A DNA stretch of 64,000 bases, taken from positions 1 through 64,000 of the forward strand of contig CAJTZH010000001.1 of the NCBI GenBank assembly GCA_910584325.1, in the 5' to 3' direction. Below are positions 35,635 through 43,522 of this stretch, in pieces. The notes beneath the pieces were generated by a model. The model did no database searches. It had not been told where the DNA came from and saw nothing but the letters and a program-made list of their open reading frames with translations. Made by a program: the position numbers and the translations under genes. Position 1 is the first letter of the stretch, and the number at the start of each line of letters is the position of its first letter. The stretch comes from an uncultured Lachnospiraceae bacterium. Its GTDB lineage: Bacteria; Bacillota; Clostridia; Lachnospirales; Lachnospiraceae.

Positions 35635-36051
35635 TTACATGATATCCGGCGACCATTCCAAATCTTCGCCGTCTCCCGATTCATCCGGGTCCGGGGCTGG
35701 CTCCTGCTCCGGCTCATGTTCTGTTTCCGGTTCCGGCTCCGGCTGACCCACAAAATCATCCTCGCCTTCCTTGCTATTATCTTTTTGTGTCTGCGTCTGT
35801 TGCGGCGTTTGTGTTTGTGTTGTACTGACCGTATTATCTTCGGTTGCATTTTCCGTACCCGGCTCTGTCTGCGCTGCCGTACCGGTCTCTAAAGCAGCCG
35901 TTGACGGCTGCGCCTCTGTTGACCGGGAAGGCATCATCGTTTCGCCGGACGTCGTTTCTTTCCGGCCCCCCATGCCAGTAACGCCAATAAAAATCCCCAC
36001 GGCAACACAAAGAGCACAAACCACAAAAATCATCACACGATTGTTTTTCAT
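35635..36051 (-). CDS. Unrecognised small membrane-anchored protein with acidic low-complexity tail
   Basis: The 138-residue protein has one N-terminal membrane helix (about 6-25, VMIFVVCALCVAVGIFIGVTG), followed by a tail of Thr/Ser/Gln then Pro-Glu repeats (QPEPEPETEHEPEQEPAPDP). No folded domain is visible. GGGGGAGCGG precedes the ATG. The GlmM gene ends 14 bases upstream of the start, so it belongs to the glmM-galE-glmU run. A wall-spanning spacer or glycan-binding tail is a guess from composition. Confidence 0.7.
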   Translation of the reverse strand: MKNNRVMIFVVCALCVAVGIFIGVTGMGGRKETTSGETMMPSRSTEAQPSTAALETGTAAQTEPGTENATEDNTVSTTQTQTPQQTQTQKDNSKEGEDDFVGQPEPEPETEHEPEQEPAPDPDESGDGEDLEWSPDIM

Positions 36052-36064
36052 CCGCTCCCCCTCC

Positions 36065-37411
36065 CTATTTTACTTCATATCCCCGCCGGACAATGGTATC
36101 TACTACCTGCATGACATATTTCTCACAAATTGCATCTGTTTCCGCTTCCACCATGACGCGCACCAGCGGCTCCGTTCCGCTCTCCCGCACCAATATGCGT
36201 CCGTTATTTCCAAGCGCTTTCGCTGCCTCCTTCACTGCCGCTTTTACCTCCGGGTCATTCTGTGCCGCTGTCTTATCCGTTACACGCACATTTTTCAGAA
36301 GCTGCGGATAAATCGTCACCGGCGCTGCAAGTTCGGAAAGCGGCTTTTTCTTCGCCAGCATCACTTCCATCATTTTCAATGCTGTGATAATTCCGTCGCC
36401 CGTTGTCGCATACTTGCTGAAAATAATATGTCCCGATTGTTCGCCCCCAAGACGATGGCCATTATTTGTCATACTCTCATACACATACTTATCGCCGACA
36501 GCCGTCTTCTCATACTCAATGCCGACCTCGTCAAACGCCTTATAGAGACCGAAGTTTGACATCACGGTGGTCACGACTGTATTTCCGATAAGCTTTCCGC
36601 GTTCTTTCATATAGCAGCCGTAAATGTACAAAATTAAATCGCCGTTAATAACGTTTCCTTTCTCGTCCACACACAAACATCTATCCGCGTCTCCGTCAAA
36701 CGCAAATCCTGCGTCCAGTCCCTGATCCACCACCAGTTTCTGTAATCCTTCAATATGTGTGGAACCGCAGTTAGCATTAATATTCGTTCCGTCCGGCTCG
36801 TTATTGATGACATATGTCTTGGCGCCTAATGCGTCAAAAACCGCCTTTGCCAGATTCCACGCGCTTCCGTTGGCACAGTCAAGACCAATCTGCTTTCCTT
36901 TAAACGAGTACGTCGCAAGAGAAATCAGATAGCCAAGATAACGGTTCCTTCCCGCAACATAATCCACGGTACAGCCTACCTCCTCCCTGTGCGCAAACGG
37001 AATCTCTTCTGCCATACCGTCGAGATACTCTTCAATCTTTAAAATAACCGTCTCTTCCATCTTCTCCCCGTTACTGTTCAAAAGCTTTATTCCATTATCA
37101 TAAAACGGATTATGGCTTGCCGAAATCATGATTCCACAGTCAAAATCTTCCGTGCGTACTACATAAGAAACACTCGGTGTCGTCGTTACATGCAGAAGGT
37201 ATGCATCCGCTCCTGACGCCGTAAGACCTGCGACAAGAGAATATTCAAACATATAACTGGAACGTCTGGTATCTTTTCCGATTACCACTTTACACTTATG
37301 TTCTCTGCCAAAATACCAGCCGATAAAACGCCCGACTTTGTATGCGTGTTCTACCGTCAAATTTACGTTTGCCTCTCCGCGGAAGCCGTCTGTACCAAAA
37401 TATTTTCCCAT
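36065..37411 (-). CDS. glmM: Phosphoglucosamine mutase
   Basis: The 448-residue enzyme converts glucosamine-6-P to glucosamine-1-P for UDP-GlcNAc and peptidoglycan. It has the FGTDGFRG start, the phosphoserine loop ISASHNPF (Ser about 99), the metal loop DGDADRC, the sugar loop GGEQSGHI, and the phosphate loop RESGTEPLVRV. All key sites are intact. It starts a run with the small membrane protein and galE, and glmU is not far, so the amino-sugar steps are grouped. Confidence 0.97.
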   Translation of the reverse strand: MGKYFGTDGFRGEANVNLTVEHAYKVGRFIGWYFGREHKCKVVIGKDTRRSSYMFEYSLVAGLTASGADAYLLHVTTTPSVSYVVRTEDFDCGIMISASHNPFYDNGIKLLNSNGEKMEETVILKIEEYLDGMAEEIPFAHREEVGCTVDYVAGRNRYLGYLISLATYSFKGKQIGLDCANGSAWNLAKAVFDALGAKTYVINNEPDGTNINANCGSTHIEGLQKLVVDQGLDAGFAFDGDADRCLCVDEKGNVINGDLILYIYGCYMKERGKLIGNTVVTTVMSNFGLYKAFDEVGIEYEKTAVGDKYVYESMTNNGHRLGGEQSGHIIFSKYATTGDGIITALKMMEVMLAKKKPLSELAAPVTIYPQLLKNVRVTDKTAAQNDPEVKAAVKEAAKALGNNGRILVRESGTEPLVRVMVEAETDAICEKYVMQVVDTIVRRGYEVK

Positions 37412-37460
37412 TTTCTTTTCCTCTAAAATAATATTTAAAATTTCTATCAGTATATCATAC

Positions 37461-39392
37461 TTACTCCACTTTTAAAAGCCATCCGTATTCATTTTCAAAC
37501 CGAACCGGAAACCATTCGAATACCGGTTTGTACTCCTCATACGTCCCGCCGTAGCCCTTTTCTACAAAAATATATTTACAGCCAAGCTTTTCCAAATCCT
37601 CCATAATATCAAAAGAAGGATAATCGGCATTATTCAGATGTTCCGGATGCCAGCCTGGATTCTGATTCGTAAGATAGTAATAATACTCTTTCAGATACCT
37701 TAATTCAACGCCGAAATACGGTACAAAGGTATTCTGTTCATCTACAACTTCACGGACATGATTATACATCGTCTGCATTTCTCTCGTCACATTTCCTCCC
37801 GCCTGGATGGAGTCTATATTTTCCTGATATACGCCAAACAAACTTGCCGATAAATTACTCGGCCACATATATTCCTGCTTCTCATAAAGATTCTTTTCAA
37901 ACCCTGTTAAAAAAATACAAAAACCGACAAATCCTGTAACGAGATACACTGTCAGATACCGTTTTTCCGCCCCCGTTGCCGACGCAATTTCGCGAAATGC
38001 GCACCAATACACCAGTACCCACATCAAAAAATGCAGTTTATAAAAATAGTAAGTGCCCATCTCCCCTATAAAAACGCAGTAAAGCATCCATACCGCAAAA
38101 ACAAGCACACATCCCATAATCGTCAGTCCCGCGTCGAACTGTTTCTTTCTGATATTTCGAAGACCAAATAATACGACCGGAAATACCCAGAACAAAAAAT
38201 TACCGTACGGTTCTCTGTAAATACTTCCGTCTGTCCTCAGATAATTTACGACAACATCCATTAAGACATACCGAAACCCTAAATAACACGCCGCCGCTAT
38301 TCCCGCTGTCCACAAGAAATTGCAAAGCGCATAATGCCTGCGCAAAAATTTCAGGCGGTTAAGCCACAGTAAAATCCCCAGAACCGCCATTCCTGCCGCA
38401 AGCAGCGGCAGCAACATTTTCATGTAATCCGGCGCAACAAACCAGACGCATAAAATACCGGGTACCAGAAAGCCTAATAAAAATAGAAATAACGTATACC
38501 ATGAATAAAATTTCTTTCTTTTATTTTGGAGCACAATCAGATAGACAAGCTCTCCTATAAGCAATGCCGGCGCAAACAACGTGTATGAATTGCACATCGC
38601 AAGATTAGCGGTCATCAGCAGAAGAATATCTAACCAATTCTCTCTGTCCTTTTGTTCTATCTTATATAGAATCCATAACAGCCATATGCACAAAAGCATT
38701 CCCGAGCCAAGATACTCAAATCCGCAAAGCATATTGAGCAGCGGATACCCCAGCAAAAACAGATATTCCATAATAATTCCTATAATCCATGAATACCTGT
38801 CTTTTATATGGGTTCGTATCAGCGCCCAGAACAGAACCCCGATTGCCAGAAACAAAAACAATTCTGAAATCAAAAACGCTCTGTGCCAGTTTACCGCGCC
38901 GATTACCGGGTCGAGAACCTGCATAAAAATCATGTTAATTAAATAAAGTGTATATCGTCCCTGCAATTTTCCTGACTGCGCTAAACTGGACGCATAATAA
39001 AAATGCCTTACCGAGTCATCCTGAGAATACGCGAACACATCAAGATTGACGCCATAACGGATAACGCCAATCAATACCGTCACCACAAAGACGCTGCCGA
39101 TGACAACCGCATCGCTCCACGAAAAAAAATATGTTTGGCCCCTTCTTTTTTTTAAAATGACAAAACATGCCAAAAGAGCAATCAAAAGATTGCTCCATGA
39201 TAAGGTTCCTATATTGACCGGCAGACCGGGAATTTGAATCAGACCTGCTGCCAGAACCCAATAGGTGATTAGCGCCATTACGCCCGCTGCCGTCTGTAAC
39301 ACGCCGTTTTCTTTTTTCTTGTTTCTCGGAAACAGCATTATTCCTGCCAATGCTGCAATACTTGTGACAATAAACCATATGCTAGTAAACAT
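37461..39392 (-). CDS. Large polytopic membrane protein, GT-C glycosyltransferase-like
   Basis: The protein has about 643 residues and some 13 hydrophobic helices, then a soluble C-terminal part (about 510-643). The first large loop holds the acidic motif YSQDDSVRHFYYASS near residue 125, placed where GT-C transferases have their catalytic Asp. No named family was recognised. A role in moving sugars from a lipid carrier to a surface glycan is inferred. ATG 39392 is chosen since GAGG lies 9 bases ahead; an in-frame TTG at 39407 is less likely. It follows the SecB-like gene by 11 bases. Confidence 0.7.
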   Translation of the reverse strand: MFTSIWFIVTSIAALAGIMLFPRNKKKENGVLQTAAGVMALITYWVLAAGLIQIPGLPVNIGTLSWSNLLIALLACFVILKKRRGQTYFFSWSDAVVIGSVFVVTVLIGVIRYGVNLDVFAYSQDDSVRHFYYASSLAQSGKLQGRYTLYLINMIFMQVLDPVIGAVNWHRAFLISELFLFLAIGVLFWALIRTHIKDRYSWIIGIIMEYLFLLGYPLLNMLCGFEYLGSGMLLCIWLLWILYKIEQKDRENWLDILLLMTANLAMCNSYTLFAPALLIGELVYLIVLQNKRKKFYSWYTLFLFLLGFLVPGILCVWFVAPDYMKMLLPLLAAGMAVLGILLWLNRLKFLRRHYALCNFLWTAGIAAACYLGFRYVLMDVVVNYLRTDGSIYREPYGNFLFWVFPVVLFGLRNIRKKQFDAGLTIMGCVLVFAVWMLYCVFIGEMGTYYFYKLHFLMWVLVYWCAFREIASATGAEKRYLTVYLVTGFVGFCIFLTGFEKNLYEKQEYMWPSNLSASLFGVYQENIDSIQAGGNVTREMQTMYNHVREVVDEQNTFVPYFGVELRYLKEYYYYLTNQNPGWHPEHLNNADYPSFDIMEDLEKLGCKYIFVEKGYGGTYEEYKPVFEWFPVRFENEYGWLLKVE

Positions 39393-39403
39393 TACCGGAT
39401 ACC

Positions 39404-39862
39404 TCAATTTTTAATAATTGGCGCTTTATTCTTCTTATTTTTCTCTTCATAATAATCGTAAATATTAACAAATGGCAAAACTATTTTCCCACTCGCAAAC
39501 ATCGTAGCTGAAATATTTTCTATTTTTGCACGTGCAACGGAAAATAATGCCGCCGCTCCGTTAATCAAAACCAATTCTTTAAACTTTTGTTCATCTACTG
39601 ATAGCGGTGATGAAAATGCTCCTTCCAAAGTCATATCAATAGAACAAACCTTTTTATCATTTTGCTCCAGTTCAATCAGTATCTTTAATAACAGCTTTCC
39701 TGTCCAGGTTTTTTCCTCAGCTGTCAGCTCCGAAAAGATAATGTCCATACCAAATTTTCTGATTAAATCTTCAGGCACCATCGAAAGCTTATTATCTACA
39801 TTTAATTCTAAAATGGCTGAACCCAGAAATAAAAAATCCGGTACGATACAATTAAACTTCAT
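39404..39862 (-). CDS. SecB-like chaperone of a toxin-antitoxin-chaperone (TAC) locus
   Basis: The 152-residue protein shows the SecB signature near its end: LINGAAALFSVARAKIENISA and IVLPFVNIYDYY. Gram-positive bacteria normally lack SecB, but SecB-like proteins occur as the third partner in TAC loci, as with Rv1957 of Mycobacterium tuberculosis. There they bind a chaperone-addiction tail on the antitoxin and help it fold. ATG 39862 behind GGAGGGG is chosen; it overlaps the antitoxin stop as TAATG, so translation is coupled. The open frame upstream of it overlaps the antitoxin and is not used. Confidence 0.85.
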   Translation of the reverse strand: MKFNCIVPDFLFLGSAILELNVDNKLSMVPEDLIRKFGMDIIFSELTAEEKTWTGKLLLKILIELEQNDKKVCSIDMTLEGAFSSPLSVDEQKFKELVLINGAAALFSVARAKIENISATMFASGKIVLPFVNIYDYYEEKNKKNKAPIIKN

Positions 39863-40266
39863 TATGCAATCCCCTCCATCTGCTTTGACCACACCGTAAT
39901 ATCGCCATATCCCGACACTGTATGTTTTCGGTCACTAAATGACGTTTCAATAACTTTATATTCATCTCTCAGGCAGTAACTTTTATCACGTATGACCGGT
40001 TCAAATTCCATGTCTAATTTATCACATATTTCTTTGAGGGTTGTAACTGTAAAATTATACTCTCCGCTTTCCCACCTGGAAACCATTCCCTGAGAAACAT
40101 TCATCATCTTTGCAAATTCTTTTTGATTCATTCCCATTTCATTACGTTTCATTTCTATTTTAGCCGCTATAATTGCCAACGCTCTAATGCTTTTTATCTC
40201 CGACTCTGTTAACTTTCCAGTAAGCCAGTTTGTCGTTCCTGCTTCTTTTATTTTCTCCTCAAGCAT
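39862..40266 (-). CDS. HigA-like helix-turn-helix antitoxin with C-terminal tail
   Basis: The 134-residue protein has an XRE-type helix-turn-helix (about 50-105: MNQKEFAKMMNVSQGMVSRWESGEYNFT) and a C-terminal stretch of about 35 residues after the domain. That tail may be the chaperone-addiction region that the SecB-like partner binds. The start at 40266 follows AAGGAG by 9 bases; an in-frame ATG at 40296 is possible, with weaker spacing. The gene lies just downstream of the toxin pseudogene and overlaps secB by one base. It probably represses the operon through the inverted repeat at 40699-40718. Confidence 0.88.
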   Translation of the reverse strand: MLEEKIKEAGTTNWLTGKLTESEIKSIRALAIIAAKIEMKRNEMGMNQKEFAKMMNVSQGMVSRWESGEYNFTVTTLKEICDKLDMEFEPVIRDKSYCLRDEYKVIETSFSDRKHTVSGYGDITVWSKQMEGIA

Positions 40267-40288
40267 TATCTTTCTCTCCTTCCTATTC

Positions 40289-40672
40289 TCAACCATCCAG
40301 AATCCTTAATCTATTTAATGCCAATTTAACGTTTCTGGCGTAATCCTTCTTTGATTTTTCCTTAAATGCAGCCAATAATAAGATTTTTCCCTCTTACAAG
40401 TAAATATACAGTACTCTTGGATTCAGTTTACTTTTAGAATAACGGATACTGAATAATTTAGGAGTGATATTCTCCAATTGCTCAAAATTTTGCAGCTTAA
40501 TTGCTTCCTCCCCATACTCCTCCAATATTTCCAAAGACCTAATCAGCCATTTCTGATAACGTGGAAATGGTGGACTAAAACTGAATTTCTCTTTAGTCAT
40601 ACTGTAAAATTCTTTTTGAAAGCAATCAACTTCGTACACTTTCGAAAACATCTCGTTCCGAACTATGTTCAA
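40289..40672 (-). pseudogene. HigB/Gp49-like toxin gene interrupted by an in-frame stop
   Basis: The frame starts at TTG 40672 behind AGAGGTGGTGG and reaches a TAA at 40394-40396 after 92 codons. The same frame then runs on for 34 more codons to a TGA at 40289. The two halves join at the motif NPRVLYIYL-stop-EGKILLLAAFKEKSKKD, which is the core of Gp49-like RelE-fold toxins, where a residue sits in place of the stop. One base change would explain it. The toxin half without this end lacks the conserved last strand and helix, so it is probably inactive. The antitoxin and chaperone genes are intact. Confidence 0.82.
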
Positions 40673-40695
40673 ATTTGACCACCACCTCTATCAGC

Positions 40696-40724
40696 ATTAT
40701 ATTACTCATAAGTAATATTTGCAA
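40696..40724 (-). promoter_or_regulatory. TAC operon promoter with operator in the spacer
   Basis: TTGCAA (40719-40724) and TATAAT (40696-40701 on the minus strand) are 17 bases apart. The spacer holds a perfect 8-base inverted repeat, ATATTACT-CATA-AGTAATAT (40699-40718), reaching the -10. This is a fitting binding site for the HigA-like antitoxin, which would then repress the operon. Confidence 0.8.
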
Positions 40725-40746
40725 CAAATAAATAATAATTCCCTGA

Positions 40747-41817
40747 TTACAGATATTCCGTCTTACCCTGTCCCTTTAGCTCGTCCACAATTTTCTTTAC
40801 ATCCTGAACCCTGTCCTTACTGCAGACCATAATGCTGTCCGCCGTCTCGACAACCACAATATTATCAAGTCCCAAAGTCGTTACAAGACGTCCGCTTGAA
40901 GAATACACAACGCTGTTTTTTGTATCGATATTCACACAATTTCCCACAATAACATTACCGTTTGTGTCCTCGTCATGCATCACTTTGAGCATATCAAAAC
41001 TTGCCACATCGTTCCAGCCGAATTCACCCGGAACAACCATCACTTCGTCCGACTGCTCCATGATGCCGTAATCCACGGAAATGCTTTGAATCTGAGGATA
41101 AACATCATGAATCACATCATATTCCGAAGGCGTTCCCATTGCTTCCCCAATCTTTACAATATCCGCGTAAATCTCCGGGAGGAATTTCTCAAAATTCTTC
41201 AAAATAACGGACGCCTTCCAGATAAACATCCCGCTGTTCCACGCGTAGCTTCCTGAAGCTACATATTCTTTTGCCGTCTCCAGGTCCGGTTTTTCCTTAA
41301 ATTCCTGTACTTTTTTAACGTCACCTTCGGACGCGGTATCATACTTAATATAACCATAGCCGGTAGAAGGGAACGTCGGGGTAATGCCTACTGTAACAAG
41401 ATGCCCGGTAGATTCCGCTTCTTTGACTGCTTTTGCCAAAATATTCGTAAATTCATCTTCGTCTTTTATAAACGCATCCGACGGCGTAATTACCATAACA
41501 CCGTCGCCGTACTTTTTTATTATCTCCATTGCCGCATAGCCGATACATGCCGCCGTATTTCTGGCAGACGGTTCCGCTAAAATATGGTCTTCACGTATTC
41601 TGCCTCTGGTTACTTCTTTCATTGCCGCCGCCTGCGTCTTATTCGTCACAATAAATATATCATTCATATCGGCTGTTTTTGCCAAACGGTCAGCCGCTTC
41701 ATTCACCATAATTTCCTTACCGCTTAAATTCAGAAGCTGCTTTGGCCTCGCCTGTCTTGAAATCGGCCAGAATCTTGTTCCGCCGCCCCCTGCCATAATT
41801 ACACCGTATACCTTCAT
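40747..41817 (-). CDS. manC: Mannose-1-phosphate guanylyltransferase (ManC, short form)
   Basis: The 356-residue enzyme makes GDP-mannose from mannose-1-P and GTP. It has the pyrophosphorylase start MAGGGGTRFWPISRQARPKQLL, NTAACIGYA, the TPSDAF metal site, EFKEKPD, and SGSYAWNSGMFIWK. It lacks the C-terminal isomerase cupin seen in long ManC proteins. GGAGG lies upstream of the ATG. A second mannose-1-P guanylyltransferase is in the fusion at 48-50.5 kb, so GDP-mannose is made by two genes here. Confidence 0.93.
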   Translation of the reverse strand: MKVYGVIMAGGGGTRFWPISRQARPKQLLNLSGKEIMVNEAADRLAKTADMNDIFIVTNKTQAAAMKEVTRGRIREDHILAEPSARNTAACIGYAAMEIIKKYGDGVMVITPSDAFIKDEDEFTNILAKAVKEAESTGHLVTVGITPTFPSTGYGYIKYDTASEGDVKKVQEFKEKPDLETAKEYVASGSYAWNSGMFIWKASVILKNFEKFLPEIYADIVKIGEAMGTPSEYDVIHDVYPQIQSISVDYGIMEQSDEVMVVPGEFGWNDVASFDMLKVMHDEDTNGNVIVGNCVNIDTKNSVVYSSSGRLVTTLGLDNIVVVETADSIMVCSKDRVQDVKKIVDELKGQGKTEYL

Positions 41818-41935
41818 ATCACTCTGCCTCCATATTGTTTTATTTCAGACCCATTATTATCAGCCTGTACAGCCTTTTCCTAATTATATTATTGTACTAC
41901 AAAGTGAATTTTATGGCAATATAAGAAAATTCTTC

Positions 41936-41964
41936 TTGCTTTTCGAACATATGTTTGCTATTAT
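41936..41964 (+). promoter_or_regulatory. SOS promoter 1 with LexA box
   Basis: TTGCTT (41936-41941) and TATTAT (41959-41964) are 17 bases apart. The spacer contains CGAACATATGTTTG (41944-41957), which matches the Firmicute LexA/DinR box (CGAAC-n4-GTTYG). LexA binding here would block the promoter until DNA damage. The zinc-ribbon gene follows. Confidence 0.9.
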
Positions 41965-42020
41965 TATTTTACGAAATCAACACCTATACTATCTACTATA
42001 AAACAGGGAGGGGTGATACT

Positions 42021-42188
42021 ATGGACAAACAAATTACAAGATGTCCATTATGCGGCAAACGCGCCTGCGATATTAAGGTTGAGAGCGAGACTGATAATCT
42101 GGATTTTTATGTTGAGTTAAAATGTCCCAACTGTAAAAACATTGTCAAGATTCAATACTCCCGCTGTATTTCATCCATCGCAAACTAA
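42021..42188 (+). CDS. 55-residue zinc-ribbon microprotein (Com-like), SOS-controlled
   Basis: The protein has two CxxC pairs 31 residues apart (CPLC and CPNC), each in a short beta context, with no other domain. This pattern resembles the Com translational regulator of phage Mu and related zinc ribbons, which bind nucleic acid; a match is not proven. ATG 42021 is preferred over the start of the open frame at 41955 because GGGAGGGG lies just upstream and the earlier start overlaps the LexA promoter. It is transcribed alone from SOS promoter 1. It may regulate the neighbouring lysozyme operon. Confidence 0.75.
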   Translation: MDKQITRCPLCGKRACDIKVESETDNLDFYVELKCPNCKNIVKIQYSRCISSIAN

Positions 42189-42269
42189 GCGGACGTGCAT
42201 ATAACATAAGGAAGCTTCGGCTCGATTTTTCTATATAAAAAACTATTTAAAATTTTTTTAAAAAAGGTG

Positions 42270-42298
42270 TTGACATTCGAACATATGTTTGTTATATT
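42270..42298 (+). promoter_or_regulatory. SOS promoter 2 with LexA box
   Basis: A perfect TTGACA (42270-42275) and TATATT (42293-42298) are 17 bases apart. The spacer holds CGAACATATGTTTG (42278-42291), the same 14 bases as in SOS promoter 1. It is the strongest promoter of the cassette and drives the leader and the three-gene operon. Confidence 0.92.
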
Positions 42299-42304
42299 AT
42301 AAAC

Positions 42305-42484
42305 ATGAAATTTCACTTTGACATATCGATATGTTACTTTTGGACATTGAATGAATTGAACAATCATTATACAGAACGCTATCCAGCAACGGGTCTTATA
42401 AGACACCAAATGGCGGAAGCAGGACAATTCTCTACAGAATTTTCCATGCTTCCGCCTTTTCTGTTTGTCTGACATTCATTCAAT
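42305..42484 (+). ncRNA. Long structured leader or SOS-induced small RNA
   Basis: Transcription from SOS promoter 2 should start near 42305. The leader contains a perfect 14-base palindrome (ACATATCGATATGT, 42321-42334), a long-range pair ATTGAATGAAT/ATTCATTCAAT (42346-42356 with 42474-42484), and a strong terminator inside that pair. The lysozyme operon begins 55 bases later. Thus the RNA may end as a stable small RNA or act as an attenuator. A 55-codon frame (42305-42472) starts at the predicted first base without a ribosome binding site; a leaderless peptide is possible but less likely. The rest of the 351-base gap has no gene. Confidence 0.5.
42412..42460 (+). terminator. Terminator in the SOS leader
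   Basis: GGCGGAAGCA (42412-42421) pairs perfectly with TGCTTCCGCC (42447-42456); an inner stem AATTCT/AGAATT adds to it. TTTT and then CTGTTTG follow. It lies between SOS promoter 2 and the operon it should serve. Confidence 0.85.
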
Positions 42485-42539
42485 TTCCTACCAACAATCA
42501 ACAAACAAAAAATTATAAAAAGTAAAGGAGAACAAAACT

Positions 42540-43163
42540 ATGAACAATTACGAATTAGAAATTCAATTTACAGAGGACGCCTTAAAGGCAATTTACGCAG
42601 CAGGAGAAAAGATTATCATTACAAAGGAAGTTGCCGGAAGTAAGGGTAAGAGCGTATGTTGGGTTTCCACCCTTCCGTTCCTCAACAACTCCGTGAAATG
42701 GACCGAAGAATACATGCTCTACGCATCAAGGGAAGAGGCTATGAACGGCGCAACCATCAGCAAATTATCAGACGTGGACGCCATCTCGGAGGTTATTTAC
42801 GACTTTGATAACGCCATCTTTGATAATGCGCACACTTCTTCCGATGTCGGCAAAAACGAATACGGTCTGTCAAACCAGATGGACCAGTACAGCTACCTGA
42901 CATTCGGCCTTGCCCAGAAGGTAACCGTAAACGGAGCTCGTACGGAAGGCAGACCAATCAACGCTGTTACGCTTCCATACAATCATACCGCAACATTCTC
43001 ACCGATTGAAAAGGTGCGTGTATGTCTCGCAAATGACTTAAATAACGGCATGGTTATTACAAAGGAATTCAGCACTGCCATTGATGTTACTTACAGCGGC
43101 ACGGAAACAAAGAAGACCATTGCGTACGACAACACAAAAGGCATGTTTGTACCAATAGGCTAA
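42540..43163 (+). CDS. Unrecognised 207-residue beta-rich protein, SOS-controlled
   Basis: No family was recognised. The protein has no signal peptide and no membrane helix; it is rich in short beta-like segments and Asn/Thr, acidic, with motifs VCWVSTLPFLNNSVKW, YMLYASREEAMNGATISKLSD, YLTFGLAQKVTVNG and a Gly-rich end. Such a fold suits a secreted toxin, lectin or particle subunit, but nothing proves that. AAAGGAG lies 9 bases before the ATG. It is the first gene after SOS promoter 2 and its leader, and the GH25 lysozyme is two genes downstream, which could supply release from the cell. Confidence 0.8.
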   Translation: MNNYELEIQFTEDALKAIYAAGEKIIITKEVAGSKGKSVCWVSTLPFLNNSVKWTEEYMLYASREEAMNGATISKLSDVDAISEVIYDFDNAIFDNAHTSSDVGKNEYGLSNQMDQYSYLTFGLAQKVTVNGARTEGRPINAVTLPYNHTATFSPIEKVRVCLANDLNNGMVITKEFSTAIDVTYSGTETKKTIAYDNTKGMFVPIG

Positions 43164-43233
43164 GCCGCAGATATTTTCACAAATTATAAAAAGAAAGGAG
43201 GTGAATGCTGTACTTCGTACAGTACAGCGGCAT

Positions 43234-43491
43234 ATGAATTTTGACATTTTAGATACAGACCAAAATCTGATTCAGCTTAGATGCAATAATATCATTTATA
43301 TGGGTAATATCGCCGGGAATAACAGAAGCTGGTATAAGCTCACCGGTAATGTTACGCAGAATGACCAAGCAGTCGTCCGGGCCATATATCAGCCTGCTTC
43401 ATGGAGAGCCGGTACCCATCCGTTTAATCCGGTTATCTCTGTAGATGTAAACCCGTTAGCAAACGGCGACGTTGATGTCTATATTGATTAA
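43234..43491 (+). CDS. Unrecognised 85-residue protein
   Basis: No family was recognised. The short protein is beta-like, with LIQLRCNNIIYMGNIAG, SWYKLTGNVTQND and a C-terminal VDVNPLANGDVDVYID. Two starts are possible: ATG 43234, or an in-frame GTG at 43201 that sits directly on the AGGAGGTG site. A ten-codon frame (MLYFVQYSGI) starts at 43204 behind that site, and its TGA overlaps ATG 43234 as ATGA, so coupled translation is likely. A hairpin (GCTGTAC with GTACAGC, about 43207-43228) lies between. It follows the 207-residue gene and precedes the lysozyme gene. Confidence 0.65.
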   Translation: MNFDILDTDQNLIQLRCNNIIYMGNIAGNNRSWYKLTGNVTQNDQAVVRAIYQPASWRAGTHPFNPVISVDVNPLANGDVDVYID

Positions 43492-43522
43492 TCGTTTCAT
43501 TTTGAATGCGGGGGAGATAAAC

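Noticed and set aside
35607..35849. An N-terminal extension of GalE of 81 codons
   Set aside because: It overlaps another gene in a different frame, is rich in Arg and Lys, and the real start has a strong GGGAGG.
39404..39862. SecB as a general export chaperone
   Set aside because: Its overlap with an HTH antitoxin gene and toxin remnant, and the Gram-positive host, fit a TAC partner better.
42185..42475. A 96-codon minus-strand frame across the SOS leader
   Set aside because: It lies antisense to the LexA promoter and the terminator, has no ribosome binding site and shows no protein-like composition.
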